Assembly: GCA_029204225.1 (NCBI GenBank)
Contig: CM055092.1
Coordinates: 11,736,310 to 11,800,309, forward strand
DNA length: 64,000 nt
Direction: 5' to 3'
Source: Diphasiastrum complanatum
Lineage: Eukaryota > Streptophyta > Lycopodiopsida > Lycopodiales > Lycopodiaceae
Position numbers and translations under genes: made by a program. The notes beneath the pieces were generated by a model, which worked only from the letters and a program-made list of their open reading frames with translations, was not told where the DNA came from and did not search any database. Positions 1 through 12,853 of this stretch are shown in pieces. Positions within the stretch are counted from its first letter, which is position 1. Every line of letters begins with the position of its first letter.

Positions 1-263
1 TGTTCATGCTTGCAGATTGATTGCTTTGTAGATTAAATTTTATTTTATATGATTGATAGCTCTGCTCGATTTTTGCTCTGATAATTGCACCTGTAATAAT
101 GCTTCCGCAAAGCTAAACATTATTCATTATAATTTTGTGCCTGGCTATAAAATCTAAGGTATAGATCCAACAATCAGTGAGCTATGACCAGATAAACATA
201 GCTTGTATGCACTGAGGGATTATCCACTCTCATGTCAGAGCTGGATCATGGTATTCCCCAACA
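1..263 (+). repeat. 3' part of the 5' LTR of the outer copia element (partial at window edge)
   Basis: The stretch ends in ...CCAACA and is followed at once by a plant copia-type primer-binding site (TGGTATCAGAGC). That is the expected layout of a 5' LTR followed by the PBS. The LTR start lies outside the window and no second copy is visible downstream, so the call rests on the PBS and on the copia gag that follows. Confidence 0.5.
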
Positions 264-275
264 TGGTATCAGAGC
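264..275 (+). other. Primer-binding site (initiator tRNA-Met type), outer copia element
   Basis: TGGTATCAGAGC is the usual minus-strand primer-binding site of plant Ty1/copia elements, complementary to initiator tRNA-Met. It lies directly downstream of the CA end of the putative LTR. Confidence 0.6.
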
Positions 276-411
276 ACTTTCTCTGATTCCTAGAGACAAA
301 TCAGAGCATATAATATCAGAACAGTTGTTTTTGATATAGTGTAGGCAGTTGCTATTATTGTTTTCGGTCATATTAATCTACTATCTACAAGTACTCATTC
401 TAAAATTTTAA

Positions 412-2172
412 ATGGATTCACAATCATAGTCTTCTCTAATGGTAGAGAAACTGGATGGTTCAAATTACCATTTATGGAACTTTAAGATGAGAGTAGTACT
501 GATGGCCAGAGAATTATAGGAAATAGTTGCTAGAATCGAACTATTTCCCACGGTCGATGAGCAAGCCATTTCCAAATGGAAGCTCATGGATGGCAAGGCT
601 TTTGCTTGATCACGCTTAACATCTCCGACACACAAATTGGTCATATCAGAAAAGCCCAATCATCGAAAGCAACTTGGGATATATCCAGTACATTATATGA
701 AGTGAGGGATGTCACTTTGAAGCTACAACTGAGAAGAAAATTTTTTACTCTCAAAATGATATGGTGCTTCTGTTCAGAACCACATTAAGACTCTAATGGA
801 TTAGATGGAAACAATAGGTTCAACAATAGAAGATTCTGATGCTGTGATAGAGTCATAATTATGCTGCTACAGGAGGAAACCTAAAGAAGTGGAGCATCTT
901 CATCCTCCATCAATGACTCACAAGTGAAAGGGCTCCAGGAAGCAACCGAAGAAAAAAGATGCTCACAAACTGACAACAATCAAAAGCAGCCATTGAAGAC
1001 TCAGAATCAGCCACCTGCTCAACACAAGAAGAAGCTATTCTACAGGTATTGCAAGAGGACAAATCATGAGATCCAAGACTGTCGAGTATTGAAGTTTAAT
1101 AATGACAAGAAGAATAAACAGCCGGATCAGCAAGCTCATGTAGCCAATACCAAGCAGAAAGTCAAAGATGATGAAGAGCAAGAAGTCTTCATGGTGAGCA
1201 ACCACCATGTCAAACAATCTGAAGACTGGTTCCTTGATTCTGGAGCTACACAGCATATGACAAGCCATCAAGAATGGTTCATCGACTATTCACCTTATAG
1301 CACAAAGAAATTTGTTCACCTTGGAAACAATAGTTCCCACATAATTGAAGGTGAAGGTACTGTTAGGATGAATTTTCATAATGGATTGTCAAAACTTGTA
1401 CCAAATGTATTGTATGTCCCAAATCTAACAACAGATTTTTTATTAATCAGTTGAATCACATATTTAGGACATAGGGTAGAGTTTCAGGCATATTTTTGCC
1501 AAATTCTTGATAAGAATAGGAGAATTCTTGCACTCGGAAAGAGCCAAGGATATCTTTATAGGCTTACTCATTGCAATACTGTGACTAATCGTGCTTTAAG
1601 CAATTCAACATATACTAATAGAGAAGTGATTTGGCATTATAGACTTGGTCACCTCAATTATAGATCAATAGGTAAGATGTCTAAGCATTGTTCAGTTCTT
1701 GATCTAGAATGTACTGTCTACCAAAGCTACATCACAGGAAAGCAGGCAAGAAGACCATTCAAGTCAAATCAAGAACACATTTCTAAAGGTTTGCTAGACA
1801 TTATACATACTGACATTTGTGGCCCAATGCAAACACCATCAGTACTTGATGCAAAGTTCTTTATTACATTTATAGATGATTATTCCAAGAGAACTGTTGT
1901 ATATTTCCTAAAACACAAATCAATCATCGAGAAATTTAAAGAAAATGCTGAGTTGTAGACATGCAGAAGAATCAAAACTCTCAAGAGTGACAATGGTGGT
2001 GAATACATTTCAAATGAATTCAAGGAGTATTTCTCAGCCAATGGCATTGAACAATAGTTTGCTGCTTCCTATTCTCCACAATCAAATGGACTAGCTGAGA
2101 GGAAGAACAGAACCTTAGTTGAGTCTGCTAAATGCATGATAACACATGCTTCATTGCCCAAATCCTTTTGGA
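412..2172 (+). pseudogene. Outer copia element: gag, protease and integrase remnant
   Basis: The order gag, protease, integrase identifies Ty1/copia. Gag starts at 412 (MDSQS, then KLDGSNYHLWNFKMR), but an in-frame TAG follows within six codons and more stops come later. The zinc knuckle near 1040-1085 (YCKRTNHEIQDC) has lost its first Cys. The protease active site DSGATQHM lies near 1233. The pre-integrase HxxxH motif is WHYRLGHLN near 1630, and the integrase core has HTDICGPM and FIDDYSK (1805-1890). The DNGGEY segment near 1990 follows a frameshift. The frame breaks off at 2172 inside the integrase, where the inner copia element is inserted, and homology resumes at 8085. Not functional. 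Confidence 0.85.
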
Positions 2173-3024
2173 TGAAGAAACAAAATGTTTCTATTACCAA
2201 AGCTCTACTAGCTCTCAACTCCCAATCTGATGAAAAGACACGAAAGCGAAATGTTCGCGAAAGAAAATTGTTCGCGACACAACAAAAGAAGGTCAAATGA
2301 CACAAAAAAGGAGAAGGTCAAATGACTGAAGCGACATGAAAATCTTCGTGACACAAAACCCTTCAAGCTCCAAAGGATCAGGAAGATCAAACAAGTACCA
2401 TGAAGTACAAATCCCTGATCTGATATGATGACATCAGCAGAAGAGCGTTAAGACGTGCCTAATCTACCACTCTTGTAATCCATGATTAGTTATAGATTGT
2501 TTAATCTATCTAATCAGAGATGCTACTCTAATTGTATGCAATTGCTAGATGCATAAAATACACACAGATACATATAGACAATATACAGAAAAGAAGTCCG
2601 TTTGTGAGCGAGACAATTTTGTAAGCAGGATCTACAGAGATCCAAAAAGTCCGCTAGTAAGCGAGACACTGTTCATGAGAGAACACCGCTTCTCTCACGC
2701 CAATGCGTTGTGTGGGTCTGTCACATAGTGCTTGAAACAAAGAGGATCAATAGATGATGATGTAGCTGTTATGCACATATCATTCTAAATCTTGTCTGAT
2801 CTCGAATGAATTATTGTCTGCTATTGTTCATGTATCTCATTCACTTGTTTTATTTATTCCACACATTAGTTCAATCTTGTTGAATGCTGAATTAATTTAT
2901 AACATAGGTCAGCAGTGTCTGTCTACTTTTTGGAGGATTGTTGGAATGATATAGTAGGTAGTGACTAACAGTCCTATTCGAACTCCATCCGAATTGATTT
3001 TGTTCGCAATTATTTTTTGCTTCA
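2173..3024 (+). repeat. 5' LTR of inner copia element
   Basis: It begins TGAAGAAACAAAATG and ends GCTTCA, which fits the TG...CA rule. The same sequence recurs at 7269-8084. The PBS follows after one base. It contains an AT-rich promoter-like stretch and a segment around 2550-2770 that is nearly identical between the two LTRs. Confidence 0.9.
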
Positions 3025-3025
3025 G

Positions 3026-3037
3026 TGGTATCAGAGC
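3026..3037 (+). other. Primer-binding site, inner copia element
   Basis: TGGTATCAGAGC lies one base after the 5' LTR. It is the standard tRNA-Met primer site of plant copia elements. Confidence 0.8.
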
Positions 3038-3133
3038 ATGTCATAGTCTGACATAGCCGCAAAGCTATCAGATCCAGGAGACAAAGCATTCAAGACAAAG
3101 AACCATTAACAAGTGAGATCACGATCTACAACA

Positions 3134-3935
3134 ATGGCTTCAATAAGTAGTATACAATCAAAGATCTGTACAATCCTCGACTCATCAAGATCTAACTTCC
3201 TAGCATGGAAGGTTAAGACCTCTCTTATAGTAAAGGGAGAAGGATTTTTTTTCTAGGTAGACGGCACCAAGGAGATGCCTACAGCTACAGGCAAGGAGCT
3301 ACGAGAATGGAGAGAGAAGAATGACAAGGCAGTAGCCATGTTGTCATCATCCATCAAAGATAGCCTAACTCTTGACCTGGCTACACTCTCTAAAGCAAAA
3401 GAGATGTGGGATACTTTACTCACAAGATTTCAGACAAAATCACGCAGTCAGATCATGCTACTTGAAGATCAGCTGACAAATCTGCAATGGGATGGCAAAG
3501 ACCTCACTTCCTTTATCAGAAAGATGAAGGATCTGCTCCTTTAATTACACAATTTTGGAGTAGAGAATGCAGTATCAGCAGAGAAGCAGCTTACCTATCT
3601 ATTAGGAGCTTTACCAGGATCCTTCCAGACAACCCAAACGCTACTAGCAAAGGATCTAGCTATGACACTCGAAAAGGCAGTTGTCGACATTCAAGAAGAA
3701 GTCGAAGCTCAAGAGCACCTTGATCACAAGGATGCTTCTGACCAAACTCTCTACAACAACAAGGAGAAGACTAAAAAAAAATTATAAGCCTAAGAGGGAG
3801 TCAGACCGAAAGCAGGATCAAGACCATCAATCAGAAGGAGCCGGCAAAGGCAAATGGAAGAACAAAGGAAAGCCAAAACAACAGAATGGAGACGAGAAGA
3901 TTTGCGTGAGGTGAAAATGCAAAGGACATACTGCT
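3134..3935 (+). pseudogene. Inner copia gag (UBN2-type) with zinc knuckle, inactivated
   Basis: The reading starts with MASISSIQSK at 3134, and SRSNFLAWKVKTSL is typical of copia gag. An in-frame TAG at 3254-3256 breaks it. The long open piece 3275-3544 carries the UBN2 signature (AKEMWDTLLTRFQTKS). A frameshift follows near 3540. The zinc knuckle around 3898-3950 reads CVR-stop-KCKGHTADLC: a TGA replaces the second cysteine codon. A second, degenerate knuckle-like motif (CIHYHKEGHAA) follows at about 3965. Confidence 0.85.
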
Positions 3936-4179
3936 GATTTGTGTTGGATAAATCCAAAAATTGAGTGTATCCACTATCACAAGGAGGGTCATGCAGCCAT
4001 AGACTACCACCCCCAAGAAACAAACAAGCTCAAGGCAGATGGGAGAACAATAATAGTTCGTCCTACGTCGAGGAACTAGAGAGCTCGAAGATGGGCGAAG
4101 AAAGATCGAATCACAAAAATTCGACCGCCTACATCTGTGCAGACATGTGTGCAATATCAACATCTAACACACAAGAGGT

Positions 4180-7142
4180 AATCCTTGATTCAGGAGCTAC
4201 CTCACACTTCATTACATCAAGATAGATAATGTCTGATTTTCGAAGTGCAAATCCATCAAGATTTATCATTCTTGGAGACAGATCAAAGCATCAAGTGAAT
4301 GGTATTGGTTCACTATGGCTCAACACCAACGACAAAGACAGATGACTTGAAGATGTTCTGTTCATGCCTACACTACAGCAGGACTTGCTATCAGTGACAA
4401 GAATAGCCGATGCAGGGATGCGTGTAACGTTCTCAAATGAAACATGCAATGTTGTTGATGCAAGCACCAGTACACTAGTTACACAAGGTAGAAAAAAACT
4501 CAACCTATATCACCTGAGGGTACGCCTACCTGCAGATCAAGTACATCAAACCCTGGATGATTTGTTAGATATTTTATGGCACAAGAGACTATGCCATATG
4601 AATTCAATGGCACTATATCAAGCAAGCCATCATGGAGCAATCACAGGGGTGAGCATCTCGAATGCAACCAGATCAATGACCTATAATGCATGTATAAGAT
4701 GTCACATACTCCTTTTGTCAAGGACTCCTACAGAACAACAACGATTCTAGAGCTAGTACATTCAGAAATCTGTGGACCTTTTAATGTGATCTTAGTAGGA
4801 GGCTCAAAATATAATATCACCTTCATTGATGATTACAGTAAGTTTGCCAGAGTCTACTTCATTCACAATAAATTAGGTGCACTTGACAAATTCACAGAGT
4901 ATGTGAATTGGACAGAAAGATGTACAGGAAACAAGGTGAAGCAGATCAGAATAGATCGGGGTGGAGAATACATCTCAAACTGATTCACTGATTTTTGCAA
5001 TGATCGAAAAATCATTCACAGAAGGACTACATCTTATACACCGTAGCACAACAATGTTGCAGAAAAAATTAACAGGACTCTCATGGAAGCTGTCAGATGC
5101 ATGATGGCCTATTCAAAGGCTCCAAGTGTACTGTGGGTTGAATCAGTATCTGCAGTTCCTTACATTCAAAATAGGACAGGAAAATTTGGTGTTACTCATA
5201 CAACACCACACAAATTATGGTGGGGTAGAAAACCCAATCTGACTCATATTCGAATCTTTGGCTGTGCAGCATATGCACATGTTCCTGATAAGCTTTGGAA
5301 GAAGCTTGATGAGAAATCAGAACAAGGATATCTTGTAGGATATGACAATCATTCGTCATACTATAGAGTCTATATGTTAGAGACAAATATAGTGAAGACA
5401 GTCAGAGACGTCAAATTTGATGAGGGCTCCTGTCAATTATGAAGTCCTTGGAAGAAAATATTATGATCTACCAACCATGACAAAGAGAGCAGAGGACGGA
5501 CACCTTGACGAAGATGTTCAAGTCGCACCTCATTTGAGTGACGAATCAGATGAAGAAAGATTTGCATGCCAGCCTACTGTTACAACATCTGTAAACCGAA
5601 ATGGTTCCGAACCTAGCAGAACAGATAAAGACAAGAGCATTGCAGTACTAGAAGGATCTCTTAGAAGATCAACAAGAGAGCGAAGAGCGCCAACAAGATT
5701 TGTGCCAAGCAGCTCAACTTCTAAATTAGAAGAGTTTTGTGGATTTAGTGGAGAACCACATACATTCAAGGAAGCAATTGAATGTCCAGAGAAGGACATA
5801 TGGATCCAAGCCATGAATGAGGAGATGGAATCCATGAAGAAAAATGAGGTATGGACATTGTAGCCATTACCAAATAAGCGAAAGACTGTACAATGCAAGT
5901 GGGTATACAAGCTAAAGTATGGACCGAGTGAAAATATTTCAAAGTATAAAGCCAGACTTGTAGCAAAAGGTTTTTCTCAGAGATATGGTATAGACTATGT
6001 GAGACCTTCTCTCCAGTCATGAAACATTCATCCCTACACCTATTTTTTGCATATGCAGTCTCTTGTGATCTCAGGATTCACATCGTGGACAAAAAGACAA
6101 CGTTCTTACATGGTGAGCTAGATGAAGAAGTCTACATGGATCACCCTCTAGGCTACATTTCAGACTCACTGCCTACTTATGCATGCAGAATGCACAGGAG
6201 CATCTATGGTCTGATTCAGTCAGCGCGACAATGGTATAAGAAGAAAGATCAAGCCCTGAAATCCTTAGGATTCAAGCTACTAATAGCTAATTCCAATGTC
6301 TACATAAGAATTACAGATGGGAAGATCATCATTGTAGTTGTATATGTGGACGACACCCTGATACTCTGCAAAAGTGAAGAACTTATTGCTGAGGTGAAGT
6401 AAGACATCTCGAAACATTTTGAGATTGCAGATCTAGGGGAAGTCAGATGTTATCTTGGCTTATGACGAAGGAAAATTGTACCTTCACCAGTCCAGATACA
6501 CCCAGAAAATCCAAGAAAATTTTGGGATGATGAATTGCAAAGGAGCAAATACTCCAATGCTTGCAGGAACAATCCTGATGAATGAAGTATATACCATACA
6601 GGAAGCTGATCGGATCACTAATGTATCTTGTAGATAGCACACGCCCTGACATTCATATGCCATATTTCAGGATGAGCCAATTTAGTATGAATCTAGGCTC
6701 CAACTCATTGAAAGATTGCGAAACAAATCTTGCAATACCTTCAGATAACGAAAGATTTGGATTGTGTTATTCTCGTGATGTAGGATTTCAGATGCTTTCC
6801 TACAGTGATGCTAGTTGGGCATCTCTCAAGGATGACTACAACAGTGTCTCAGGAGGATGTACTATTGCATCAGGAGTAGCAATTCTTTGGGTCAGCAAAA
6901 AATAGACCATCGTGGCTCAGTCATCCTGTGAAGCAGAATACATAGTAGCAGCAAAGATGGCCAATGAAATCACTTGGCTCAAACATGATGAACTAGGCGA
7001 AACAAGAAATGAACTTTTGATTTTGCAGATGGATAGTACATCCACAATACACCTGACAAAGGATTCCATGTTTCACTCAAGGACGAAACACCTTACAATC
7101 AAATACCACTTGATAAGGGATCTGATCGAGAAGAAGAAGTAG
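4180..7142 (+). pseudogene. Inner copia pol: protease, integrase, RT and RNase H, inactivated
   Basis: Domains in order are protease (DSGATSHFIT near 4190), pre-integrase (WHKRLCHMN near 4580), integrase core (HSEICGPF, FIDDYSKFARVYF, RGGEYISN, 4757-4983) and integrase C-terminal part (FGCAAYAHVPD near 5260). RT follows, with [16 protein letters not shown] near 5950, the YVDD catalytic motif near 6341 and YGLIQSARQWYK near 6206. RNase H comes last (YSDASWASLKDD near 6801; SSCEAEYI near 6922). Several breaks are visible: frameshifts near 4735, 6000 and 6460, and stops including a TAG at about 5044 where copia integrases have TPQHN. No intact polyprotein remains. Confidence 0.88.
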
Positions 7143-7255
7143 TAGACTACTTTCATTGGAACAAGGAGATGGTTGTTGACATTTTCACAAAGGCCTTAGA
7201 CAAATGTTTGTTCGAGAAATAGAGGAACAATCTTGGAGTCATCAAGCTATCCTGC

Positions 7256-7268
7256 TTTGAGAGGGAGT
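7256..7268 (+). other. Polypurine tract of inner copia element
   Basis: A purine-rich run (TTGAGAGGGAG) sits immediately before the 3' LTR, in the expected place for plus-strand priming. Confidence 0.65.
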
Positions 7269-8084
7269 TGAAGAAACAAAATGTTTTTGTTACCAAAGCT
7301 CTACTAGCTCTCAACTCCCAATCTGACGAAAAGGCATGAAAGCGATATGTTCGCAAAAGAAAATTGTTCGTGACACAACAGGAGAAGATCAAATGACACA
7401 AAAAAGGAGAAGGTCAAATGACTTCACTCTCCAAAGAATCAAGAAGATCGAACAAGTACCATGAAGTACAAATCCCTAATATGATATGATGATGTCAACA
7501 TAAGAGCGTTAGGACGTGCCTAACCCACCACTCTTGTAATCCATGATTAGTTACAAGTTGTTTAATCTATCTAATCATGGATGCTACTCTGATTTTATGC
7601 AATTGCTAGATGCATAAAATACACACAGATACATATAGACAATATACAGAAAAGACGTCCGCCTGTGAGCGAAACAATTTTGTAAGCAGGATCCACAGAG
7701 ATCCAAGACGTCCGCTAGTAAGCGAGACATTGTTCATGGGAGAACATCGCTTCTCTCATGCCAATGCGCTGTGTGGGTCTGTTACACAGTGCTTGAAACA
7801 AAGAGGATCAATAGATGATGATGTAGCTGTTATGCACATATCATTCTAAATGTTGTTTGATCTCGAATGAATCACTGTTTGCTATTGTTCGTGTATCTCA
7901 TTCACTTGTTTTATTTATTTTGCACATTGGCTCAATCTTGTTGAATGCTGAATTAATTTATAACATAGGTTAACAGTGTCTGTCTAGTTTCTGGAGGATT
8001 GTAGGAATGATATAGCAGGTAGTGACCAGTAGTCATATCCAAACTCCATCGGAATTGATTTCTTTCGTGATTATTTTTCGCTTC
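7269..8084 (+). repeat. 3' LTR of inner copia element
   Basis: It starts TGAAGAAACAAAATG and ends CGCTTCA, collinear with the 5' LTR. It is about 36 bp shorter, mainly because of one indel. Differences between the two LTRs look dominated by transitions. Confidence 0.9.
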
Positions 8085-8391
8085 AGTGGCAACATGTTGT
8101 TTCAACAACAACTTATTTGCAGAATTGATGTATAACTAAAGGATTCCTGACAGCAAAACTCCTTATGAGGTTTGGACATGATTCAAACCCTCAATCAAAC
8201 ATTTGAAAGTACTTGAATGCACATCCTATGCTCATGTCCCAAAGGACAAGAGAAAGAAACTTGATGAGCATTCTTTTAGATCTATTTTTGTCGGCTATTG
8301 CAATTCCAATGGAATGTACAAACAGTATAACATAGATACCTGTAAAGTTTTCACGAGCAGGGATGTGACTTTTATAGAAGATTAGTTTATT
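8085..8391 (+). pseudogene. Outer copia element: integrase C-terminal remnant, resumed after the insertion
   Basis: Homology of the interrupted element resumes here. The first part matches TYLQN and the canonical ITKG/PDSKTPYE stretch out of frame. The open part 8203-8385 carries the integrase/RT linker motif (CTSYAHVPKDKRKKLDEH, then a FVGY-type segment and FTSRDVTFIED). No RT follows, so the element is truncated downstream. Confidence 0.75.
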
Positions 8392-9170
8392 GATTTAGAT
8401 GTAAAATTGTCACATTTTTGGTGTGGTTCTTAACATTAAACATCTTCATAATTCACCATCGCGTTCCCCAAATCATAGAATTTGTCTATAGTTTATTAAT
8501 TAGTTTGACTCTTTAAAAAATATCATAAAGTCTTTTTAAAAAAAAGGTACTCACCATTTTATACATTTCCAATACTTTGATATTGACAACTCAATAGCTT
8601 GTAGGAAAAGCAACCAATCCTGTCGATGGAATTTTAGTGACTCAATCTTGACCATTGGATGTGAACCTTGTAAAACTTGAAGTGTGAGACCTTGACACGT
8701 TGGACCTCAATGTGCCAAAGAAAATTGTATGATATTATTATGTGATATCATTATGTAGTGGTTTAAAATTAGATACCATATGCATTAGAACATTTCCAAA
8801 ATTTTGCAAATTTTAATTCAAAAATTGCCAAACTTTAGATGACCATAACTTTCTCTACTATGAAATCAATCTTATAAATTTTGATGACTTCAAAGTTAGA
8901 ATCAAGTAGAATCAAATGTGACTCTTGTCACAATAGTATGGTTCAAATTTGAAGGGTGTAGTCATGCATTGAAGAGAGGATCATTCTACAGAGCCCAATA
9001 GTTGCATCTATCAAATGTTGTTTTCTCTATCTGGCATTCTTTCCTTTCTCCAAAGTATATATATTGATTTCAATTAGAGCGTTGCATAGTAATAGTGTTC
9101 TGACATTATCAGACATTATCTTTCAATCTTAGGTCACTGACAAATTAGACTATCAATAGACTGATTCCCA
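8392..9170 (+). other. AT-rich spacer, no gene seen
   Basis: No coding motif was recognised. The end lies just upstream of a copia gag start, so part of this stretch may be the decayed LTR/leader of that element. No PBS was found. Confidence 0.4.
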
Positions 9171-9660
9171 TATGGATTCACAAAGCAAAACTAGCTTTAA
9201 GCTAGATGGATCCAATTATCATTTGTGAAAATTTAAGATGAAGACGTGTTAGTTTCCATTGAGGTGTGGTATGTTGTCACATGTATTGAAGTGAAACTTG
9301 AAGACGAGACAACCGACTCCAAATGGAAATTGAAGGATGGTAAAGCTTTCACACTAATCATTCTCAATATATTAGGTACTCAAATCATTCACATATCTAA
9401 ATCTCAAAATTCGAAAGAAGCTCAAGACATCCTGAGCGCACAATATGATGTGAGAGACATGACTTTTAAGTTATATCTTAGAAGGAAATTCTTCTCACTC
9501 AAAATATCTAATATCGATTCTTTTCATAATCACATAAACAAGTTTTAAAAATCTCCTGCAACAGATGGCAACTTTTAGAATTTGAATTTGATTGATGTAG
9601 AATTGTCAATAGGACGAATAATATCCTTGCACTTGGAAAGATGTATGGATACTTATGAAC
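9171..9660 (+). pseudogene. Copia gag remnant, same lineage as the outer element
   Basis: It starts ATGGATTCACAAAGC, almost the same as the outer element's gag start. It then encodes FKLDGSNYHL (TGG changed to TGA next) and an open piece at 9246-9548 that parallels the outer gag (KWKLKDGKAF, DVRDMTFKLYLRRKFF). Around 9600-9650 a short piece resembles the outer element's ILALGKSQGYLY segment, so the stretch between has been lost. Confidence 0.7.
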
Positions 9661-12600
9661 TAGGTTCATGGATTTAGGATTGACGAAAAATTACTAGTTG
9701 TTTCTCGAAATTTTTCCAGGTAGGTACCCGGTAGTGGGAGTTTTGGGATTCATGGTATTGTGCGATTTAACGGTTTAACACTACAACAAGGGTACTCCTA
9801 GGGAATATAGATAATTGTGCTTGTGGATTTGTATGAAGTCCATATATTTTTTCTTTTTGATCAGTAAAACATTGATGGTTTGTTGCGGTTGTGTTCTAAT
9901 TGATTTTGGTCATTAGGAACTGGACGAACGAAAGCTTTAGCAAGATACTTGTTGAAGGTGAATTTTAGTCTATGCTAATGGAGGAACCGATAGAAATGAA
10001 TGGTTGCTAGAACTCTTTATTCGACGAAGGTATTTTGTTGAATATAGGAAAAAAAGTATACAAAAGGGATCTTTGCACGAGTTCTTATAAGGCCCTTTCG
10101 GGGCTCAAAACTCTCCTAATGTCAGAGTTAGTAAATGTGTTTGTATTATGCAATTTAGATTTGCATCTCTATAGGAAAATTGCATCATACCAGTTGTGGA
10201 TGATTCCATAAAGAATCTTTTAAATTTTGAATTCATTTAGTTCAATTTAAGTCAGATATCTTATATGACCATGAGAATGACCGCAATTTTTAGTATGATT
10301 TGGATAAAAAAGACTTAATTAACACATGGATCACATTTAAGCTGATAGTATTGGAAAAAGCTGTCCCTTAGAGATATGCTCGCTAATGGAGTGATTGGCA
10401 AAGCTTATTACTAATGTGTCAATAAACCATGTGTGGGGCTTCTTGTCAAATCGCCATTTCATAAATGGATTTTTGATATCCATCAAAAATAAAATTTATG
10501 AATGCTCTTGTATTTGGTTGTGATATATATGTGCTATACATGGTAGAGGAAATCCAGATGGGTTATTAGGATCCCTAGAATATCAGATAAGGAGATTAAG
10601 GATTTTCTAGAAGGAAGAGCTGGTGGTATGGAACATCGATAATTTTGGAAAGAAAATTTTAGGACTGTAAAGATTCTATACATATTCACATATGAAAAAA
10701 AAAAATCATAATTTGGTTTTATTATGGGATGTTTTATGAAATTTTGAGGTTTAGTTTGAATTCCAAGAGGGCATCTTATAATCTACAAAATAGAAAACCT
10801 TTAGAACTATTTTGCGCATTTTTAGAACCCTTACTTCTTTGGAATTTTTCAAATACTAGACATCAGACTAACTTCATATGATCCTTCCAAGTTATTTCTT
10901 TTCTGAAGAACTGTTATCATCATGTGAATTACTACTTGTAAGGATAAGGCTTGGAATTCAAGTTGTTCCAAGATAGTTGTATTTCAATTTCTTAAGCCCA
11001 GGTCGTCTCTTATGCATTGATAGATCTTAGATGGATGATGTTTACTATCACTCAAAATTGAAAATGTTTGAAAGAGAATTCTCGATGGTAATAGAGTGAA
11101 TCCTTTGGGAAAGGCACGTAAAAAAAAAATGAGGAATGAAGTGATGGGTAAGATTCTACTAGAAGACCTATCAGTTGCATAACTTTTGGGAAGAAGGCAA
11201 ATGATGTAATGTGATTATCTGAAAGTATTTTTGGACAGATCTAGAGTAAGATACAGAATTGAAACTTTTCAAATAAGAGAAATTCTCTAGGAATTGTGTG
11301 GAACAATCTAGAACTAGAGGTGAAATGTGAAATCAGTATAAGTAGTACTGACTAAGATGAAAAGTTGCTAATCTCAATCTTGATATGTTATTTACTCAGG
11401 AGAAATATAATTCTTTAGTGGCTGAGTTACAAGATCTCACTGAGGTATGCGAGTGACATATGCAGATTTTGAAGGAATCTGTCAGATAAGGGCATATGTG
11501 CATGATTAATCTTGTATGAACATATGCAGATTTTGAAGAAATCTGTCAGATAAGGGCATATGTCCATGTACTGGGTCATAGTGAGATTGTTCTCATATGT
11601 GCATGATTAATCTTGTATGGATCTACTATGTATTCTTTATTACTGGTGCACTTAACCTCAATGAACATAGACATATGATCAAGTATTGTGTTTAACAATT
11701 ACTTGTAAAGCTAACAGATTTTGTTATGAAAGATTTATTTGTTAACTTAGAAATGATTTGGATAAGAATATGAATGTGGTGTGTACTAGTAATTGGGACC
11801 TGCATCTGGACATTTGAGATTTTTGAATCATTGGAATTAACTTGAGTGACTGTGTTATTCCTGTGGAAAATTAATTTGTGAAACAAGCAATGTGAAGAAG
11901 ATTAATCAGTAAAATTATGTGCATAGGATATAAGAAATTCTTGGTAGAGTATTTCTCAAATGGGAAATAGACTCAGTTTATTAGTGACTGTATCCCAGAA
12001 AACTCAATGGATCAAATGATTCCAGGAATGACAGCCAAAATTTAATGGAATTCAACAAAACTTTGGATATCTAGATTCAGTTCTAGATAGTAATCTGAAG
12101 GTTTTTGTAGTTAAAGATAGTCTTTAGTACCTTTTTAGGATGCTTTTTGTCTTTGATTACCTGAGGAATGTAGAATTGGATAACGTGCATTTTTGTTAAG
12201 AATCTAGTTTGAAGAATATTTTTGAAATCCAGTATTTCTCCTAGGAATAAAAAGATTTTAGAATGTTTCTTATATTTCTTGAGAGACGTCCAATATCCTT
12301 TGATGGTTATGGTTTTGGAACCTAGTTAATCATGACAAATCAGAACTTGTTTAAGGAAAAATAAATGTTATGGCCATATCCAGCTCAAAGGATTTGGAAT
12401 AGTCCTGATATGGTAGGCCAACTCTCTAGTGTTTGAGATTGTTGTTACACCTCGATTTAATTCCATGTCAAGGCCAGTTTGTAAACCTTGAGAGGACCCA
12501 AAAACTCCTATTGAGACATGTGGAGTAGTGCATGGGTGATGGTCATATGCATGAGGATAGCATGGGATGTGTGACCTATGATTAAATGGACTGCATGGGA

Positions 12601-12853
12601 GGTTGCATGGGTGCATGCACATGCTTCTCACCCCTATGTCTACGAGTTAGGAGTCGCTCTCTTCCATTCTAATCTTTTTTCTCTTGGTTGTAAATTTCTC
12701 TGCTCTCTTCAGGTATTCACTTTCCATGGCTCGGAGGTGAGGCGTTGCTTACCTCTCTAGTTGGATGGGGGGTTTGGCTCCACTAATCTCTATGTGTGTT
12801 AATCATGTCCTCACCTTAGTAGTCTTCTTGGTGGTCTTTACACAAATCAAGCC
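9661..12853 (+). other. Unassigned AT-rich DNA with a short tandem duplication
   Basis: No recognisable protein motif or long open frame. The codon texture is that of decayed repeat DNA. A tandem duplication lies at 11457-11564. A TGTTACACCTCG motif near 12442 resembles the start of a gypsy-type LTR, but no partner copy or clear end was found. Confidence 0.4.
11457..11620 (+). repeat. Tandem duplication, about 64-bp unit
   Basis: The unit beginning CATATGCAGATTTTGAAG occurs at 11457-11520 and again from 11521. A third partial copy of the end of the unit (CATATGTGCATGATTAATC) is at 11594-11620. Confidence 0.75.

Larger units (their letters stand above)
2173..8084 (+). mobile_element. Inner copia LTR retrotransposon, complete in structure but degenerate
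   Basis: Two long direct repeats (2173-3024 and 7269-8084) flank an internal region with PBS, gag, protease, integrase, RT and RNase H in copia order and a polypurine tract. It sits inside the integrase gene of an older copia element. The LTRs differ by many substitutions and by at least one indel of about 36 bp near 2330, and the coding region has numerous stops and frameshifts, so the insertion is old. A clean 5-bp target duplication could not be recognised: TTGGA on the left and GTGGC on the right share only TGG. Confidence 0.92.

Noticed and set aside
2168-8089. 5-bp target site duplication of the inner copia element
   Set aside because: The flanks TTGGA and GTGGC agree at only three positions; not enough to claim.
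12442-12847. Solo gypsy LTR starting TGTTACACCTCG
   Set aside because: No second copy, no convincing end and no target duplication could be seen.
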